Notes under the pieces: model-generated
What the model saw: the letters and a program-made list of their open reading frames with translations, nothing else
The model's database searches: none
Told to the model about the DNA's origin: nothing
Part shown: in pieces, positions 37,521-52,178 of the stretch
Position numbering within the stretch: the stretch's first letter is position 1
How the letters are laid out: each line of letters begins with the position of its first letter
Source of the DNA: Monomorium pharaonis
Lineage: Eukaryota > Arthropoda > Insecta > Hymenoptera > Formicidae
Reading direction: 5' to 3'
Length of the DNA stretch: 64,000 nt
Assembly (NCBI RefSeq): GCF_013373865.1
Contig: NC_050473.1
Coordinates: 5,343,710-5,407,709 of the forward strand
Made by a program: the position numbers and the translations under genes

Positions 37521-40500
37521 ATGGACGCCACTAAGAAACCTAACAATCCGAATCCACGGGCGTCTGCGAATCCAATCAGTAAATTGTTCTTCTGGTGAGT
37601 CATCTCGGGCGTCACAACTAAATCGATTGAATTATGTTGCCGGCGTACAATGTACCTCAATGAATATTTGTTGTCCAGACAACACAACGTCTCAAATCAT
37701 TAAATTACTTGAGAACAACTTATACTATAAAAAATATCAAGCCATGCTGAATGATGACGTTCTTAAGATATTTTTAAATCGTCTTGTGTCTCTAGTGTAT
37801 ATATGCTCTAGGGAGCAAGGATCATGTGGCTGATGAGAAGTAAGAAGTCGGTCAAAATTCTTCGCATCATAATTCGCAACGATCTAATGCAAACTTATGC
37901 TGTAAGATAAAATTATAAGAGAATTAAGCCAGTTATAAAAGAAAGGCAAGATAAACTTGATAAGAAAATTACGTATTTGAAATAGATTGCTTTATAAATG
38001 TAGTGTATGTATTGCTTTATCTACGATAAGACCGTTTCCTTTTCCTACTCTTGACTGAAATTAAGAATTGTTAGGTAATAGCGTAATGATATGTACATCT
38101 CATACATCCTACGAACACATACAGAGTAGTCCTTAATTAAGTATTTTATAAGATTTAAAATCCATTTGTATCAATGTAGTTTAACTTTAAATTTGATTTA
38201 ATTTTTTTTTTAATTTTTTTTAGTTCTAAAATAAAGTTATTTAAATTGAATTTAAAGATAATCTTACAGTACTGTTTAATTAAAGTTACAATTTATAGTA
38301 AAGTTAAATTTTTTACAATTGGCTTTATAGAATTTCAAAAATTTTGTACATTAAATTTTTTACACAAAATATGTACAAATATGAAGAGGGCGATCTTATG
38401 TTAATAAAGAAAATTTAATGCATTTAAAATTTTTTTTAAATTAAACATTTTTTTTATTAACAAGAATCACTCTTTGTCGTCTTTATTTTTGTGCATGCAT
38501 TTTAATTGTGTAAAAGAATTTAAAAATCTGTAAAGTCAATTAAAAAATGGTTTTTTAATAAAAAAAATGTTGGTTTAAAAAGGATATTCTATAAGTAATT
38601 TAGTACGATAAATCAGAATTTGAAGTAAAAATTTGAAATGTTTACATCTTACGGTCAAAATGGCGGGCTTCAAATGTAGAAAATTTTTAGAGAGAAAAAA
38701 TTGAACATAAAAAATTGTTAAAAAAGAAAAAATTTTAGAAAATCTGTATATAGTCTTTATTTAGTTTTTTCAAACTCAAAATGACGAAATCAATATGGCA
38801 TGATGTTTCAAATTTTTTAAAATTTTGGTAACAATTGATATATGGTTTCTTATATCGTTGATTATAAATATGGAGTCAGTTTCAAAATTCAAAAGAGCTG
38901 ATCAGATATGAACGAAGTACAAAGTACATAAAATTATTAAACTTGCTAAAAAATTAGTATATATAGTTTTCCGCCATTTTAAATTTTAAAAAACTAACTT
39001 TAAATTCGTTATTAGTGATAAAGAAAACTTATGTATCTAAAGTTTCATGAAAACTTTGAGTAACTTGAGTTAGTAAAATCTGTACAAATAGTGATTTAGT
39101 GCTTCAAAGGGTTAATGGTTTGATTTGTGGTACTATTTTCACCACTTGCTACAATATCATAAACATGTCATCTCTGTAATTTGTGAACTTAAATGGATAA
39201 TAATTTAAAAACTATTGTAGCTTTGATATTTTTGTATTAGAATTTTGGTCTTAGAATAAACCAAAGAATTCTTTCTTAAAAAGACATCAAATTGGATGAT
39301 TTTGGGACACTATAGAATAAATTAATATTTAATAATTAAATTTTATTACATTTTATTATTTTTAATAAAGTACAAATTATTTGTTCTAGATACTTGAAAG
39401 TATGTTTATAAATTTTTAGAAATTAAAAAAAATTTTTTAATTTAAATTAAAAAATAATTTGAATTAGTAAAATTTGTACTTCCATTGTATAAGGTCGACA
39501 AAGTTATATCTTTACATGTTTAATTATAATTGACAGTTTATCTCTTTTTTTCGTATTTTATTTTGATAATTATTAATTTTTAATTGACTATGAGGAAGAA
39601 TTTTTACATTTTTGACATCCACTTTTATATCTTTAGAAGATGTAGTAAATTGCAACTGCAGACAATTTTGCGTTTTTATACTTTGCACTGAAAAGGAATT
39701 GAAATGTGAGTCAAAATGTTTGTGTACTTGATGTACATATTTTCGAATGCGTTCGCATTGCAACGTGTGTAACATCAACTTAATGTATTATTTGTACGAA
39801 TAAGATTGTTTTTTACATTATATTATAAGAAATGATATTATAAAATTTTATTGATTTAAAATGTTTAAACTGAAAATTGTTTTCTGTGAATATTGTTGTT
39901 GCAAATAAGCAACATAATATCTAATAAAATATACATTTATTCTTACACATACTATATAATTTTTTATTATATTTAAGGTGGTTAACAGGAATATTCTGGT
40001 ATGGGAAGGATCATAACTTGGAAATGAAAAATATGTACAATATTATGCCGGCTGATGATAGCGAACTTTTGGGAAACAAACTGGAAGAGTAAATAATTTT
40101 ATTCTCAAGGCTTAAAAAGCAGAATAGTTGACTTTTAACTTTAAGACGATATTATTTATTTCTAAACATATATTTTTAATATGTATAAATAAAAGTAAAG
40201 TTATAAATAAATACTTTTGTTATTACAATAATTTATTATCAATCATAAATAAAATAGCTCTTTAGTTCAAAACTTCCACAATCCATTTGGCAGGAAACGA
40301 CAGGCGTTTCCTGCCAAATTTGAAAGGCGTAGGGTCAGCTTGCCATCAAGCTAGCCCATAATAAAAATATATATTCAGAGTGCTCAAATAAAAAAAAATC
40401 ACAAACGGCTTGAGCAACAAAATTCTGAATAAGATAACAAATTAGCAACAAAAGAGTACTAAATTTTTATATAGGTGTAAATTTTTTTGGTGCTGGTGTG

Positions 40501-43500
40501 GGGAAACTAATTTTATAAGGGTTATTTTAAGAACTTAAAATATATTTAATATACTAACTGAATTAATAATTTTTATTAAATTAATATAATAATAAATTAT
40601 ACTTAGAATATATTATGGAATCAATGTTTTTTAACTTAAAAGTTTGTAAAATTTAAACTTTGTAATAAAATCATTGTAAACGAATGCTCAGAGCTTATTT
40701 TAACGGTTGAATTCTTAATTTTAATGTTTATATGATGGCTAAAGATTATTTCGTGCTAAATGCAGATTATACATTGACAAGATTAAAATATATGAAGTAC
40801 TTAACTATAAAAGTGGTTATTAAATTAGTTACAGTTATCAAAAAATAAAACTATGTTTAATTACAATAAAAAAAAAAGAAACGAAATTAAGTTACTAGAA
40901 AAAATTACTCTAATTGTAATTTTATTATAAGTAATGAAGTTACTTTTTAATCCTATATATTGAAATAATATCAATTAGCTTAATGTTGATAAATAATTAA
41001 TAATATTGATTATCTTCACTTTTCTAACGCACGTATGCTTTTAGAAATTGGAAAAATGAAGTGCATCACGCTAAGAAGGACGACAGAAAGCCGAAATTTT
41101 TTACAGCTTTGAAAAAGACATTTATATGGTCATTTTTTTATTATGGAGGATGGATTTTGATGTTATCTTGTATTGTGAGGTAACTGAATATTATAACAAT
41201 TGTTAGTGTTATTGCTCTTAAAAATACATTTTACAGAGTTGCACAAATATATGTTTTGGGTCTGCTTATTTGGCATTTTGATCCAAGAGCAATCTCTACT
41301 CAGGAGAAAGCGTATTTATACGCATCCAGCATAATTTTCTTAGGAATATTGTCTATTATGCTCTCTCATCATTCGAATCTAGGCTTATTGGAGATTGGAA
41401 TGCGAGTGAGAATAGCGAGCTCCTCTTTGATGTATAGGAAGGTATATCTAACTACGTGTTCTTTTAAAAGTTTCCAATTTAGAATTGCCAAGGAGATTTT
41501 CTTTTAACTTTAGGCTCTGTTATTATCACGAGAGATTTTGTGGGAAAATAAAAATATCGTATATCGTTTATATTTTCTTTCCCTAAAAATTTTTCTAAGC
41601 TTGGAGAAAATCTTTTAACTGGCATTTCTGCTTGTTCATTCTCTAAGAGTATTTTACGTGTGCTTTTAATTGATTTTTTCTTTAGATATTACGCTTATCC
41701 AGCTCTACAATCACTACTTCAGGACAAATTGTTAATCTTTTATCGAACGACATGTCAAAATTTGAGCAACTATTTACAACATTACATTACATTTGGATCC
41801 TACCTATACAAGGATCCATAATTACATTTTTGATATGGCAAAGCGTTGGCGTCGCATCATTAGCCGGCGTACTTCTCATAGTAATTCAGACTATTCCTCT
41901 TCAAGGTAACGTACAGTTGAGTGTATGGATCTCAACATATACACTGGAACCCTACGTTAGTAGACCATTTTGGGCTTTAGTCTAGTAACGCAGGGTGATC
42001 TTCTATTGCTGGATTTCATTCCCACTTGTGAAATTTAGGGACATAGTGGAATTGTCATATAACCAGTTTATGTTTCAAGACTAAATATATTCAGCACTTA
42101 ATTTATAAAACTAAAAAATGTATTTAAAATTTATAAATATATTTAAAATATTATTAGATAAAATCCAGCTTTGAACGCAAATTTTATTCTCATGTTAAGC
42201 ATATTTGTTTTTGTTTATCTAAAATATTAGCCATTTTTTAAACGAATTGAGTAGATCACAATCTCGCACAAATCTTAATCTACATAACTATGAAAATTAC
42301 TTACTACGTTACTGAATTCATTTCTCAAATTACACGGTTTTTAAAAATCAGGTAACAATTTGAAACATTTTGTTATGTGTTTGGTCGTCATTAATTACGT
42401 GATTTGTTATGTGATTTCGTGACGTGATTTTTTTTCAGTAGGGTATTGTCAAAGTTTCTTAATTTTCGAGAATCTTTTCTTGAAAGTTACTGATTTTACA
42501 CATTTTACAGGATACATAAGCAGATGGACTTCAAAGTTACGTACAAAAATTGCAACAAGAACCGATGAGAGAGTCCGTTTGATGTCTGAGATACTCAGAG
42601 GCATACAAGTTATTAAAATGTATACTTGGGAGAAACCATTTGAGGAACTAGTTAATCGCGCAAGAAAGTACAAATATTTTGTATAAATATTTTAATTTTA
42701 TTATTACGAAGCAATTTAATATCAGCACATTTTTTGCCTAGATATGAAATCGACGTTCTTACGCTGATATCGTATTTGAGAGGTTTTATTTTAGCTACGT
42801 GTGTTTTCACGGAAAGAACAACATTATATTTTACTATAATGGCCTATGTACTTCAAGGATATTCTATATCTGCCGATAAAGTATTCTCAATGGCACAGTA
42901 CTTTAATATTCTTCAGCTTACTATGGCGATATTTTATCCTATGGCTGTAGCGGCAGCTGCCGAAGCATCGGTTTCCATAAAGAGAATTGAGGTACGATCA
43001 ACTTGAACTAAAAAAAAAGACTGATAGAATTAAGAAAATCAGATATAAATCAATCAAAGATTGTACACATATGTGAATATTATTATATTTTAAGTGAAAT
43101 CTCGTCTACTAAGATATCTTTATATTTTTCTTGCAACAAATTTTTTATAATATTTAAGAGATGCTTACTGTACTATAAAAGTCACTATAAAAAAATGTTA
43201 CTTGAAATTAGGATTATTTTCGCTGCACTTTTATATAAAAGTACTATATAGTATTTTTATTTTAACTTAATACTATATAGTACTTACTAGATAGTACTTT
43301 TATTTTAACTTATTAGACACTGGCCAATATGTAAGGTCACATATATTGCCGCAGTTTTATTATTGTTACTTTTGCAATTTGGGCATAATGTACCTCTTTA
43401 TTTTTCTAACTTCTGAATACTTGTCATTTAAGTTTTATTAATATTTTTATTTATTATATTTAATTAACAATTATTATGAAGAAATAAAGTTTAAAAATAA

Positions 43501-45650
43501 CGTTTTTTTATTTTATTTTAATTCGACTCTGAGGACAAAGATAGAAAGCTAAAAAATTACTGAATATTTTTGATACCTCTTCTACTATCATATATAATTT
43601 TTTCCTAAAGTTAAACAAATAATAAGGTTATAATAACTTGTAACTAACATTAATTATTTTCAAATAAAATAACTTTTAACTTTAATCAATTATTTTAAAC
43701 ATATCAATTTTTTAACTTATCTGTTTCTGATAAGTTACTTTTCGCTTCTTCAAAAATACTAATTATATCTTTGTTCTATAAAATTTTGAACAATGTTATA
43801 GATAATCGACTAGTTTCTAAGAAATCATATTAATAGATAAAAAAAATGTTTTGTTTTGAAATTCATGTAACATAAAAACTATTAAACATTTAATTATACT
43901 AAAATTTGTGGATATTTGTTAAATATGTATAACTTGATGGAGGCAAGTTAGCATTTTTAAAATTTCTTTAAAGAATTACTTTTCCACGTTTTAAACTAAA
44001 CTATAATGTCCTTAATATATTAAAAGAATAATTTAATATTGAGAATATATTTATAAGATTTTATAGCAGTAGATAAAAATAATTAAATATTTAATATAAT
44101 AGATTATTATAATATTATTAATATAAGTTAACATAAATTATGTTATTAAAAAAAAAGCAAATAATGATTATTTTGTTTGTTTTTAGAATTTTTTGTTATT
44201 AAACGAAAACGTTCCATTAACACAATCTTCATCAACCGTCAAAGGAATAAGTATTTCAATGAAAAATTTCAGTGCTTCATGGACAACTAAAGCAATTGTA
44301 AATACATTGCATAACATCAACATTCAAATTAAAGACGACCAATTTTGCGCTGTCGTTGGTCCTGTGGGCTCAGGAAAGGTATTTTTATATTGAATATTTT
44401 GCACATAAAGAACATTTTAATATTTATTACAAATTTATTATTTTTATTATATATATTAATGTATTTACTTAGATTTTTTAATTATAATTATATATTATAT
44501 TAATTTTAACTTATTTTGAAAGAGAATTTCTTTGTGTTTAATTGTCAGAGTTCTTTTCTGCAAGCAATTTTGGGCGAACTAAAATCATCGCAAGGTCAAA
44601 TACACATAGGTGGCAAAATATCATATGCCAGTCAAGAACCCTGGTTGTTCGCAGACACAGTACGAAATAATATTTTGTTTGATCAACTCTATGATAAAAA
44701 TAAATATCAAAATGTTGTAAATATGTGTGCTCTTACGAAAGATTTTGAACAACTTCCGTATGGTGATAAGACTTTGGTTGGTGACAGAGGTACGGCACTC
44801 AGCGGAGGACAACGTGCAAGAATTAATTTGGCGAGGTAAATTTACATAATTTGTGAACAATATTATGTTTTTACATATAAAAAGATTTAAATTAAGTAAT
44901 TAAACAAGATTTGGAAAGTTATTTTATGAAAGTAATTAGTTACAATTACAGTTTTTCTCTTAAGAAATGAGTTACTGCTACAAGTTACTCTGAAGATTAA
45001 TCCGTTACAGTTACTTAAAATTAACGGTCATTTCTTTTCAATACATTTTTTGTTTATTATGTTTATGTATTATTATTGTATTTTAAATACAAGAATCAAT
45101 CTTATATACATTTTTAAATACTACTAAATTATTTTACTTATACTAAATAATTGATTTATGTATGCTATGTTATTTTTTATGCATATAATGATTTAATTAT
45201 CTTAAGAACTAACAACTAAAATATTTAGAGGACTGACCCTTTTTGGACTTTTTTAGTTTTAATGCTAAAACATTTTTGTCCTTGTCAGCGAGTTAAATTA
45301 CAAAAAAGATGAACATCGCTCCAGCGTCTAATATTAGGCTTCTGGTCCGAAAAAAAGTTATTATTTTTTACTATATTTAAATTTTATATTATTGTTTATT
45401 GTTAAAATAATTGTTTAACGTTATTTGCAATAAAAATGCGTTGAAAAATATATATAAAAATATAATTGTCGCATTTTGTGAGATATAAAGCAGTAAAATG
45501 TTATTATACAAAGTAATATTAATTTCTTTCGAAAATGCACATATTATGAAAGAAGTAATTTTAACGAAACGAATAGTGTTTTCGATAATTTTAATTATAA
45601 GCCTAATATTAGACTTTCTGGAAAGGTTAATATATTAATTGAATGAATTT

Positions 45651-45683
<33 letters not shown>

Positions 45684-48600
45684 TTAAAATTAAAATAATA
45701 AATTGAGTAATCTTTTTTAAATAGTAAAATATTTGATATTTTTCTATGTGACAAAATGTGTAATACAACTTGATACTTACAGAGCCGTCTACAGAGACGC
45801 TGATATTTATCTTTTTGATGATCCTTTATCAGCTGTTGACACTCACGTTGGCAGACACTTATTTAACGAATGTATGAATATTTATTTGCGAAACAAAACG
45901 AGAATTCTTGTGACTCATCAATTGCAGTATTTGAAACAATGCGATTACATCATTATTCTTAATAATGTATGTAAAATTACGTGTGTATACGTATATATAT
46001 AATAATAATCAGAATCATTTCTGAATACATCTATATATATTATTTTATAAATGCAATTTAAATAAATAATGGATTAAATTTTATATATAATAAAATTAAT
46101 AATAATTTAATTAATTAATGAATAAATGCATTCTATATTATTAAATTTTAATTAAAAAATTAAATTACATAAATTTTTCAAAAAGGGTCAAATTGAAGAC
46201 AAAGGTACGTTTGCGGCTCTTCAAGAAAAATGTGCAGTTTTTTTGGAAATATTAATGAAAGATGAAAAAGTCAATGAAAAGACGAGGGAACCATCAAAAA
46301 TTAATATAAGTCCTACGCTTATAATTCAAAGCGATGAAATTAACGATGAAGATGCAGAGGAAATTGAACCGCAAGAAACTGAAGAGCTTCTGGCCAAAGG
46401 AAATTTATCAAAATCGCTTTATTGGAAATATTTTCGTAGCGGCGGTTCATTCATCATGATCATCAGTGTTCTATTTTACACGATTTTGGGACAAATTGGC
46501 ACTAATGGTTCTGACTATTGGGTTGGTTATTGGTAAGTCTCTGTGAGAATTAAATAAAATTTTAATTAGAGAATTCTCTAAATGTAATGATAACTCTTCT
46601 AAGGGTATTACAAAATAGCAGGTTGTATTTTAAGAAATTTTATTTAACTTTATTATTAATACAATTTATAGAAAAAAAGCAAACTCATAACATTGAATTC
46701 TAATATATTAAAGTGATTATTGAGTGTATTTTTAGACAATATAACGCAAGGAAAACATAATTATTTATGTAAATGTTTTTTGTTTTGATGAGTTGATATA
46801 TAGAAAAAAATGTTTAACTAATGTAATTATTGAAAAAAAATGTGTATTCATCTTTCTTGATTTAGAATCTCTCAATATCTCAACATCGATAAAATTTTTT
46901 TTTTAATAATCGATTCAAATATAACAAAACTTTACGATGTAGGGCGAGACAAGAAGAAATGCGTATCAAAGATATACGCGAACGAGAGTACGGCTCAGCG
47001 AATAACTTTACAATGTCCTCTTCTATACCAAGATCTACTAGACAAGTAGAAAATATGTCAGAGATTAATAAAGGAGTCGCAGAATTTGTAATGACAACAG
47101 GCTATTATAGGGAAGATGTGTTCAACGATACTATAATGTCGCAAAATTTTACTTTTAATAATATTGTTAGTATTTTTTACTTTTCTATAATACATCTACT
47201 TTTGTAGTTATATCGTAAATAATTTCTTACTTCACTTCAAATCAAAATCAGACTGAAATTAGAGATGAAAATGTATATTATCTCAACACGAATACAGCTT
47301 TATGGGTTTATGGAGGTTTTATCATTGTCAGCGTTGTGGTATCGACAGTGCGAAATCTAATCTTTCTTAAGATATGTATGAACGCCAGCAAGAATTTGCA
47401 TAACTTCATGTTTTCATGCATACTTAAAGCACCGATGTCATTTTTCGATAACAATCCGTCCGGTGAGTAATCAGTGTCAAATTAAACTCTAATCTTATTT
47501 AACAATTACTCTCATATATCTATATAAATATAAGCATGAAGTTATATTTTTGCTTATACAATGTGATTTTAAACATGTACGATAAATTTAATAGATGATT
47601 CCTTGAATATCGAGAAGGCGGGGAGGGGGAGATCTTTCATCATAAAACATATATTTCTCCTCCCCGAAAAGTTATACTTTACTCAAAAGAGAAGTGAAAA
47701 TGAGATTTTTATTTTTCTTTAATTCTAGACTTCCTCAAATCAAGTTAAAACAAAATTTAGGGCACATTTTTTACTAATAAAAGAAATATTTATTAATATT
47801 TTTAAAATCTTCCCATTACAAGAGGATAAAACTAACAATCCTAATTCAATTTTTTATTGGAACTTTATAACCGACTAAAATGTAATATAAATATATATTA
47901 TGTATAAAACTATTATATATAGCTTTCTACTGCAGGAATATATACATGTACACACACATTTTTTAAGAAATTTTTTTATTAATAAAGGTTGCTTATTTTA
48001 TTCTTTTTTGATAGATATAATATGATATAGAGGATTATAGAAAAATATTAAAATAAATATCCTTTTAATAGAAAATAACCACCAATTTTTTTAACTTAAT
48101 TTGAGAATATAAAAAATTTCAATTTTGACTTCCAAAGGTGGAAATCAAAATTAGGTTATTTTGTTCAAAAACTTTTTTAATTTTTTTTCCATGAAAATGC
48201 ATATAGATAAGATTCGTACTTTTGTTAGGACGAATTTTAAATCGTTTTTCGAAGGACGTTGGCGCGGTGGATGAAATATTGCCCAGCACTATGATATCAT
48301 CTATTCAAATGTTTGCAGTGATGATTGGAATTTTAGTGCAAGTACTTATTATTAACTGGTGGCTCATATTCGCTGTAATTATTATGTTTTTTTTGTTTGG
48401 TATGATAAGAAGAATCTATCTTCCAGTAGCACAAACTACAAAACGATTAGAAGGAGTTGGTAAATTATTTTATTTCTTTCTGTAAAATTTAAATGTTTTT
48501 CGTATTCGAATTTAATGTTACTTAAATTTTCAGCAAAAAGTCCCATGTTTTCGCACGTAAACTCTACGTTATCGGGTCTGACGACAATACGTTCTGTTGG

Positions 48601-50519
48601 CGCTCAGGAAATGATTCGAAAGCAATTCGAGGAACATCAAAATTTACATACTAGCACTTACTCATTAATTATCGCAAGTGGTACGATGTTCGGTTTCGTA
48701 CTAGATATAGTGTCCATTGGATTTATCGCCATCGTTACGTACAGTTTTGTCGCGTTGGACAATGGTAAGTTTTTGTTACAACCAGTTTGCAACATAAATT
48801 TCAAGATTATGTCTACATAAATTATTTACGATACGTATCATTTATGTTATATTTACGCGATTATTCTTTTTCATGTAAGTATAAGCGTAAATCAGGGTTG
48901 AATCTTCAGTAATTCATAGATTATTATAGTTTATATTGTATACGTGATGCAGATTATTTATATTTTACGCATAAACGAAACTTTGGTTTTTTTAGCTGCA
49001 CTGGTGCAATAAGTTAAAATAAGACAAATATATTTTTAACTTATTGCACTAGTCTAGCGATACAGCGAAAAAGTATAGACCATTTCAATTATGGGCTATT
49101 TGAAATAACAGAATAATAATGGATCTTTTTGCTCTTGCTAGGAAATACTTTCGCTGGCAATGTTGGTTTGGCGCTCTCACAAGTGCTTATTTTATGCAAT
49201 ATGGTGCAACATGGAATGCGTCAAACCGCCGAAGCAATCACACAGATGACGAGCGTAGAGAGGATAATGCAATTCACTGAACTTGAGAAAGAAGGCCCGT
49301 TCGAGAGTAATCCCACAGACAAACCATCAAGCAATTGGCCTTCTAAGGGAGAAATTAAATTCGATCGTATTTATCTTCGATATTCGGATCCCGACCCGCC
49401 TGTTCTCAAATCTTTAAGTTTTAACATCGAACCCGGCATGAAAGTAATTACTATTGTATTTGCTGTACAAGTGACAAAAAACTTGTGTGAAAAATTTTCT
49501 CATAAATAATAGTTTTAAGATTTTTTCACATTTTAAATTTATGAAGCCTTCCAAAGACCTTAAATTTTTCAGATTTTGAGATATCTGTATCTAAATATCT
49601 AGTTTATTGGTTTAAATAACTTTTGAGTATTTTAAACATTTTGATCTTAGAAAATACGATAAATATTCAGATTAAAAAAAAAATTTTCTTAGTATTTCTG
49701 AAGTTTCAAATTGCACAAAAAATTTAAGAAAATTTTTTATCAGAGATTATTCTCAATATATTAATATTTATTCTTAAATAATTCTAAGACATTTTAAATT
49801 ATTCTAAATCAATTTCTCGAATTCTTCAGATCGGAATTGCGGGTCGTACTGGGGCTGGGAAATCGTCTCTGATCGCCGCGTTGTTTCGTATGGTGAAAAT
49901 TGATGGTGCTATCTACATCGACCATATTGACACGAAAAAAATTGGTCTTCATGATTTGAGAAGTAAAATCTCCATAATACCGCAGGAACCGATGTTATTT
50001 TCCGCTACACTTCGCGATAATCTTGATCCTTTTCACAAGTTCCATGATGCCAATCTGTGGAGCGCCTTAGAAGAAGTAAAATTGAAACATATGGTGGACT
50101 CTTTGGATCATCATGTTGAGCAAGGCGGCAGTAACTTCAGTGTCGGAGAACGTCAGCTGGTTTGCCTAGCGCGCGCGATTCTGCAGGATAATAAGATACT
50201 CATACTTGATGAAGCTACCGCCAACGTAGATTTTATTACGGACGCGTTCATACAAACCACAATACGAAAGAAATTTGGAGACCGTACGGTGTTGACTATA
50301 GCGCACAGATTGAACACGATAATGGATAGCGATAAAGTATTGATAATGGATGAAGGTCAAGTGATAGAATTTGATCATCCATATATTTTGTTACAAAATG
50401 AAGAAGGTTACCTCACTATCATGGTGCAAGAAACTGGAAAAACGATGGCCGAACAACTTAAACAATGCGCCAAAGAGGTAAATCAATTATTGTTACATTC
50501 TCTGTGGTAACATTTTTTC

Positions 50520-50550
<31 letters not shown>

Positions 50551-50821
50551 CTTTTCTGGAAAAAATACGCGCGTGCGCGTGTGTGTAAATTCTGAAATAT
50601 TTTCAGATTTTTTTAGGTTTTTTAAATATATTTCATAATTTCTGAAAAGCTTTATAAAATCTGAAAAAATAAAGATTTTTTAGAAATTTATATAACTATG
50701 AAATGATATGAAAAATTTTTTCACCAGCAACGATGTAAACATTGAAAGGAAATTAAAAAGATATTTATATGTAATATTTCAGGCTTATGAACGACAATAT
50801 GGACTGAAATCATTGTCATGA
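37521..50821 (+). CDS. ABCC4: Multidrug resistance-associated protein 4-like ABC transporter (18 exons)
   Basis: Plasma-membrane ATP-driven exporter of organic anions of the short MRP type (no TMD0). Coding exons: 37521-37594, 39978-40088, 41045-41179, 41237-41441, 41686-41905, 42511-42667, 42742-42991, 44187-44378, 44549-44835, 45783-45966, 46186-46532, 46943-47165, 47252-47462, 48229-48459, 48534-48764, 49142-49443, 49830-50477, 50783-50821; total 1348 aa. The N-terminal KPNNPNPRASAN is diagnostic of the ABCC4 group. TMD1 lies in exons 3-7. NBD1 has Walker A GPVGSGKSS (442-450, split by an intron), signature LSGGQRAR and Walker B DIYLFDD. A variable linker precedes TMD2 (exons 11-16). NBD2 has Walker A GRTGAGKSS (from 1125), the ABCC4-type signature FSVGERQL, Walker B ILILDEA with Glu1248 and the H-loop IAHRLN. 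All motifs are intact. Exact substrate cannot be told. Insects carry several ABCC4-like paralogues, so orthology to one vertebrate gene is not implied. Confidence 0.93.
40285..40319. repeat. Perfect 15-bp hairpin in ABCC4 intron 2
   Basis: ATTTGGCAGGAAACG and its exact reverse complement are separated by 5 nt. A second small stem (AGCTTG / CAAGCT) follows at about 40339-40354. Origin unknown; probably a transposon remnant. Confidence 0.85.
45650..45683. repeat. (GT)n microsatellite
   Basis: GT run in ABCC4 intron 9. Confidence 0.9.
50523..50550. repeat. (TA)n microsatellite followed by a (CG/GT) run
   Basis: TA run in the last ABCC4 intron, followed at 50568-50586 by alternating purine-pyrimidine GCGCGTGCGCGTGTGTG. 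Confidence 0.9.
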
Positions 50822-52178
50822 TTTTTTTCTGGAGATACGTTACAAATTTCTTCTGGAAAAACATTAACAAACGAACAAATCTACTTAATTTTTTTGCTTA
50901 TCTCAATATTTGTATTTTCTTAAGTTTTTTTACGTGTAAATCTTAGTCCTTTTAACATTTTGGTTTTAAAACTTAATTATTTTAAATAATTTCTACTTTT
51001 TTAAAAATTAAATATATAAATATAATTAAAAATTATGAATATATAATTTTATATAATTATTTATATAAATTTATATGAATTGTACGTAACTGTATAAACA
51101 TTTAACAAAACAAATTATATAATAAAAAAATATTTCTATTGAAAAGTACATTTATCATCTTCATTTATTAATGATAATAAAGCTTTTTAACATTTTTGTT
51201 AAAATATTTCTAACAATTAGAATTTTAAGAATTTTAGAAAACTTAATAATAATGGTATAACTTCTTATTTTTTTAATATCATAAAAAATTCAAATTTTAT
51301 GTGAAGAATGTTGACAAGTTCTCAATTAATCATAATATAAGTTTAGAATATTATTGTCGATAATCAAATAGCTGTTTATGTAGTAAATTTAACTTGAACA
51401 GCAACACTGTATAATACTGTATAATCAATATATAATATTATGGAATTGCATAATGTTAAGCTGCTTTATATGGGAAGTAAATAACTGTTCTATCACTTGT
51501 TGATATAATAATGCCAATTTTGAAAATATGTATTAAGATAATAGAGAAAAAAGATATCACACGAGAAATTATTTTTAATTCTTTTTAATAATTATTAAAA
51601 TATATGATTAGGAAAAATATATATATTTAGTTAAAAAACAATTAGAGGAAATTTAAGTAAAAATATATTTAATACTTGTGTTTGCTTAATTCTAATCAAC
51701 CCTTTATTTTAAACAGCATTTTATGAAAGAAAGAATTCTCAATACTCAGATATTTTCTTAATTATTTGAAAATACCATTAAAAAATTATTACTATTTTTT
51801 TTTTTAAGAAACATCAACTGCAGCACAGTTAATCGGTATAAATAGTTAAGTAGCTGTTAATAAATTTCATTTCTCTGAGACACATATATATTCGTCTCAT
51901 ACTAACTTATTGTCACAGTGTAACAGTGCAGTGAAAAAGACAGTCTAATATCATAATATCAACTACATAAACTTTTAAACAGGGAATGAGATAGTAATAT
52001 GTTATAAATTATTTTTAATACTCAAATTGATAGTCGACAAATAATTAATGGTTTCTTTTAAGTCAATTTCATTAATCAAAATTTAAATTATATTATGATT
52101 ATATAAAATATTATGCACAAACAAAAATATATACTGAAAAGAGATATATTACAACTTTTTCCTCTCAACCTAAGAATA
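50822..52178. other. AT-rich intergenic region between the ABCC4 and SLD5 3' ends
   Basis: Convergent 3' flanks. No gene or clear transposon. A lone TATAAATAG lies at 51837-51845 on the plus strand without any downstream open frame. Confidence 0.5.
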
